DNA of 64,000 nt, taken from Macrosoma leucophasiata (Eukaryota; Arthropoda; Insecta; Lepidoptera; Hedylidae). The stretch covers positions 24,724,501 to 24,788,500 of the forward strand of contig JAWQUS010000010.1 in NCBI GenBank assembly GCA_036365455.1. Direction: 5' to 3'. Within the stretch, counting starts at the first letter, position 1; each line of letters opens with the position of its first letter. A program made the position numbers and the translations under genes. This document shows positions 60,865 to 64,000 of this stretch, in pieces. Under the pieces are notes generated by a model. That model saw only the letters and a program-made list of their open reading frames with translations, was not told where the DNA came from and made no database searches.

Positions 60865-61556
60865 CCATACAAATAAATATCAATTGGAGTGTCTGTTTGT
60901 AGTATTAAAATAACAGCTTTTTACTAAATGCATATGTATGTATACACGGTACCTACATATACCAAAACAACATTTTTTACAATTTTTGTCTGTCTGTCTG
61001 TCTATCTGTCTGTTTGGCGGGGCTAATCTTGGACCGATTTTGACGGGACTTTCACTGGCAGATAGCTGATGTGACAAGGAGTAACTTAGGCTACTTTTAT
61101 TTCCATACATATATACATACCTACACACAAATAAGTAGATTGGAGTGTATCCGACTTTGACGGGACTTCCACGGGTAGGTAGCTGATGTAATAAGGAGTA
61201 ACTTAGGCTACTTTTATCTCCATACATCCATACATACATACATACCTACATACAAATAAGTAGAATTGCAGTGTATCCGACTTTGACGGGACTTCCACGG
61301 GTAGGTAGCTGATGTAATAAGGAGTAACTTAGGCTACTTTTATCTCCATACTACCATACATACATACATACCTACATACAAATAAATAGAATTTGAGTGT
61401 CTCCGATTTTGACGGGACTTTCACTGGCAGATAGCTGATGTAATAAGGAGTAGCTTAGGATACTTTTATACTAGCTGCGCCCACGACTTCGTCCGGGTAG
61501 TTACTGAACAATCATATTTGTTCTCACGTGGACGAAATCGCGGGCACAGCTAGTTA
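60865..61556 (+). mobile_element. Helitron-like element with a four-unit internal array
   Basis: Left 'caattggagtgtctgtttgt' and 'cagctttttactaaatgcat', then (tctg)n at 60987-61014. Four diverged tandem units of about 117-127 bp follow, each with 'tgacgggact' (61041, 61158, 61284, 61411), 'gtaacttaggctacttttat' and (catac)n. Ends with hairpin 'ctagctgcgcccacgacttc' against 'cgaaatcgcgggcacagcta', then GT. ORFs on the minus strand are made by the array. Confidence 0.85.
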
Positions 61557-62319
61557 AAATATAAAACTCAATAAAAACGGTGCATTATTTTAAGAAATAC
61601 CTACCTACCAAAATTACAAAAAACTAGTGAAATTAACATTCAAGTTCAGTCAAACAAAATTTTCACCTAGGTACGTAACTTCAAACTATCTATTTAAAAA
61701 CGCAATATTTACGAAGATATTTTAGGATTTCTTGAATTTGTTAGGTGTGTAGGTACCTACATACCTAGTAAAAGGCTGTGACGTAACAAGCAAGTACGAT
61801 TTTGTTTGAGCCATTTTGAGTCATTTCTTAACTTGCAACTATTTTAAGATGATAAAATATATACAAGTGGTTTCAAGGAAGATATTTTGCATATAAGTAG
61901 GTAGTTACTTTCTGAATTTACAAAAATAATATAGTACCCCATAACTTTCAGCACCGCGATAATCATCAATTTATTTAATTGGGTTCTTCCTTATATAGTA
62001 ACATTTGTATATTGTGCAATCGCCCTAACACTTTAACCTCTGATTTGGGGAAGCGCTCGCTGCCTGTTGCCTGTTTATTTAACACGTTCACAACACGTTG
62101 CTAAGCTCTCTTAATGACTTCACCTCCAAACTCTCTCCTTTATTAAGCCATTTCTCCAGCGGCAATAATAGCGAGACGTTCTAAATATACACCAACTGAC
62201 GACTGACGTGAATACAAAACTACAAGTTTACATTGCGTGATTTCACCACTCATTGTATTGTTACACGATTCGTTTAATCTTGGTAGGTATAGGTGCTCTT
62301 TATAACATAAGTATATTAC
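61557..62319. other. AT-rich unannotated sequence
   Basis: No gene, RNA or known repeat recognised. Confidence 0.4.
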
Positions 62320-62500
62320 ATACAAATAAATAAAATTGAAGTGTCTGTTTTTTACCTACAAAGAAACGCTTTTTACTAAATGCATATGTACTTAAACACG
62401 GTACATATACCAAAGCAACGTTTTTTACAATTTCTGTCTGTCTTTCAGTCTGTCTGTTGAACCGATGTCGGCTGGACTGATTTCAATGAATAATGAATAT
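62320..62500 (+). mobile_element. Helitron-like element, left end only
   Basis: 'aaataaataaaattgaagtg', 'cgctttttactaaatgcata', 'cacggtacatataccaaagc', 'acaatttctgtctgtctttc'. The array and the hairpin end are absent. Confidence 0.7.
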
Positions 62501-63655
62501 AGATGTTCGATATTTAATTTTAATTATGTAATTAATTACCTATCTATTTATGTAATCTAGGTGACCTAGATCTCAGATTTACATGATTTCTTCAAGTTTA
62601 AATCTGTTTCTCTCAGTGAAGTCGAAGTAAATGGATTTTTCAAATCTCCAACGTCTTTTTAGTATAAATCATACCTAAATAAGGTGAATTTACTACGAGA
62701 AGGTAGGAATCAAGCGCGTCAGAATGCGTGGCGACATGCTTCTCTGTCGCACCTGACGGCACGGACACATTGCCACTGCGGTGGAAAAACTGGGTAGAAC
62801 CACTCAAGGAAACCTATCGCTTGCAATCTAGATAACTTGTTACTTGTCTCATACATCAATCAAACTATTAAATAATCTTAGGTTAGGATCCCACTGCCGA
62901 ATCATTTCGTTGATCCAGATATGCTGCAAACCTAATTTTTACTCATATTTATTATCTAGAGAATATATTATTATATCCACTAGGTTGCCTATCAAAATTT
63001 GACCGCAAGTATTTTTAATTTTTATTTTTAACAGCCAGCAACTTCTATATGCGGCTGTTTTTATTTGACTCCCGTAAGTCATAATAATGAGAAAAAAATT
63101 GGTTACCTCTTTGGTAATAGGTAACATTGCGAGTAGGTACGCGCTCATGCTCTGCCACTAAAACTTCACCACTGAAATAATATTTAGTGATAACGTCATT
63201 TGTACTTCACTGATAGGTAGGTAGGTATATAGTCAAAGAAAATTGTATGAGTTTCTTGTATGGGCCTTCTCAACTCGGAGCGAACATTATGTAGGCACGT
63301 CATTAAGTGGTTAGCTTTCCCCAAAGCCGCCCGTTCTCATTTATCCCGACCGACGAGGACGGGGGGTGGGGGGTGGGAGGGGGAGGCGCGCGGTGGATGA
63401 AGGAGGAGGGGAGGGCACTTGATGAACATATTTGCGAAATGAAGCGCACCACACCTCCCTGCGGCACTCCATTTTGTGCGTAATCAATGAACCAATAATA
63501 TTAAGACTGGCACTTGTGAATAGAACTAGATTAAACTCGTAATAAAATACATATACCTACCTAGTTAGATTCCTCAATACTTTCATGTCATCTACTTATA
63601 TATAAATCGATGACGAAATTATAATTGCTGTAGTCTAGGTACCTACCTTACCTAG
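62501..63655. other. unannotated; G-rich tract at 63361-63386
   Basis: 'ggggggtggggggtgggagg' followed by 'gggagg' has four or more G runs of three and could form a G-quadruplex on the plus strand. A GC-richer patch is at 62715-62770. No gene recognised. Confidence 0.4.
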
Positions 63656-63660
63656 ACCTA

Positions 63661-63930
63661 TATCAAATGAGAATGAAGCTAATTTAGAAGTTTTCTGCGC
63701 CAGGTCTGCGCTAAGGGCTAAGGTCCCGAGTTCAATGCCCGAGGCGGAAAGCGGTAAGTGCCATTTGGAGTTTTTCTTTTTGGAAGCTTCCCAGTACCAG
63801 TCTAGACGTTTGATAATGTGCCCGGAGATGTTAATAGGCTCGCCACTTCTTGCATGAGACAAAACGTAAATCGAATCGCGGGTCTGCTTGCAGGTATGCT
63901 TGATAGCATGTATTTATGTATGCTCTCTCT
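63661..63930 (+). mobile_element. tRNA-derived SINE, sense, diverged
   Basis: Worn head ('cgctaagggctaaggtcccg', 'agttcaatgcccg' as B box), body 'tggaagcttcccagtaccag', 'ataatgtgcccggagatgtt', 'aggctcgccacttcttgcat', 'gacaaaacgtaaatcgaatc' and 'gcaggtatgcttgatagcat'. The 3' 'attacaggcg' tail is lost. Confidence 0.75.
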
Positions 63931-64000
63931 GCATTTTTTGACGTTGTCTGAAAAATCTAAATTACCAACCCTATAATATGTCTCCCTTATACCTTATGTC

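Noticed and set aside
60880..61239. 119-codon minus ORF with internal repeats
   Set aside because: Created by the tandem array of a Helitron-like element; repeated residues mirror the DNA repeats.
61030..61470. CRISPR-like array
   Set aside because: Units are diverged tandem copies without unique spacers, in a eukaryotic Helitron-like element.
1..64000. MicroRNAs of the Hox cluster and common insect microRNAs
   Set aside because: I looked for seed and mature sequences of mir-10, iab-4, let-7, bantam, mir-1, mir-7, mir-9, mir-124 and mir-184 by eye and saw none.
1..64000. (TTAGG)n telomere repeats or rRNA/snRNA genes
   Set aside because: None seen.

Overview
The window looks like a non-coding stretch of a moth or butterfly (Lepidoptera) nuclear genome. 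I found no intact host protein-coding gene. The assignment rests on repeat types known from that order: tRNA-headed SINEs whose 3' end carries the 'attacaggcgtgaagt' tail, Lep1/Helitron-like elements ending in a 'cgacttcgtcc' hairpin plus CTAGT, RTE-type LINE tails ending in 'tctttcggctg', the 'gggttccg...tctgtctg' element family, and ubiquitous 'taggtacctac' simple sequence. Species cannot be told.

Layout. 0-20 kb: AT-rich sequence with scattered GC-rich islands (about 0.9, 4-5, 7.4-8, 8.9, 9.6, 14.9, 16.4, 20 kb) and light repeat load. These islands may be cis-regulatory DNA. 20-27 kb: dense repeats, including an inverted pair of tRNA-like repeats (21.2-21.7 kb), a head-to-head pair of a short hairpin-ended repeat (22.4-23.0 kb), and one repeat copy at 24.9-25.7 kb that carries three later insertions. 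28.3-33.2 kb: a mirror-like nest. A LINE tail on each side, in opposite orientation, brackets a 2.9-kb hAT-like element with an 8-bp target duplication. That element holds two inverted SINEs around the DNA-binding half of a mariner transposase gene. 33.2-33.5 kb: CpG-rich, promoter-like island. 34-50 kb: more hairpin-ended repeats, Helitron-like elements, LINE remnants and one unrecognised coding-like ORF (45.4-45.7 kb). 50-52.5 kb: two reverse transcriptase remnants. 53-58 kb: GC-rich low-repeat islands. 58-64 kb: MITE, RTE tails, and a Helitron-like element with an internal tandem array.

The commonest component is a family of about 290 bp, here called HER (hairpin-ended repeat). It is present in about 28 whole or partial copies, roughly 5 kb by hand estimate. 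Its right end folds as GGTGGT...GAGCTCC-loop-GGAGCTC...ACCACC. Because HER copies are many and alike, they act as a reference: several other elements sit inside them, and their exact ends and target duplications can be read by comparison with uninterrupted copies. This gives three non-autonomous families: one with 7-bp duplications and no clear superfamily, one with TA duplications (Tc1/mariner-like), and one with TTA duplications (PIF/Harbinger-like).

No gene set works together here. The biology visible is transposon succession, foldback structure formation and possible regulatory islands. All boundaries were read by eye, and GC-island calls as regulatory DNA are inference.
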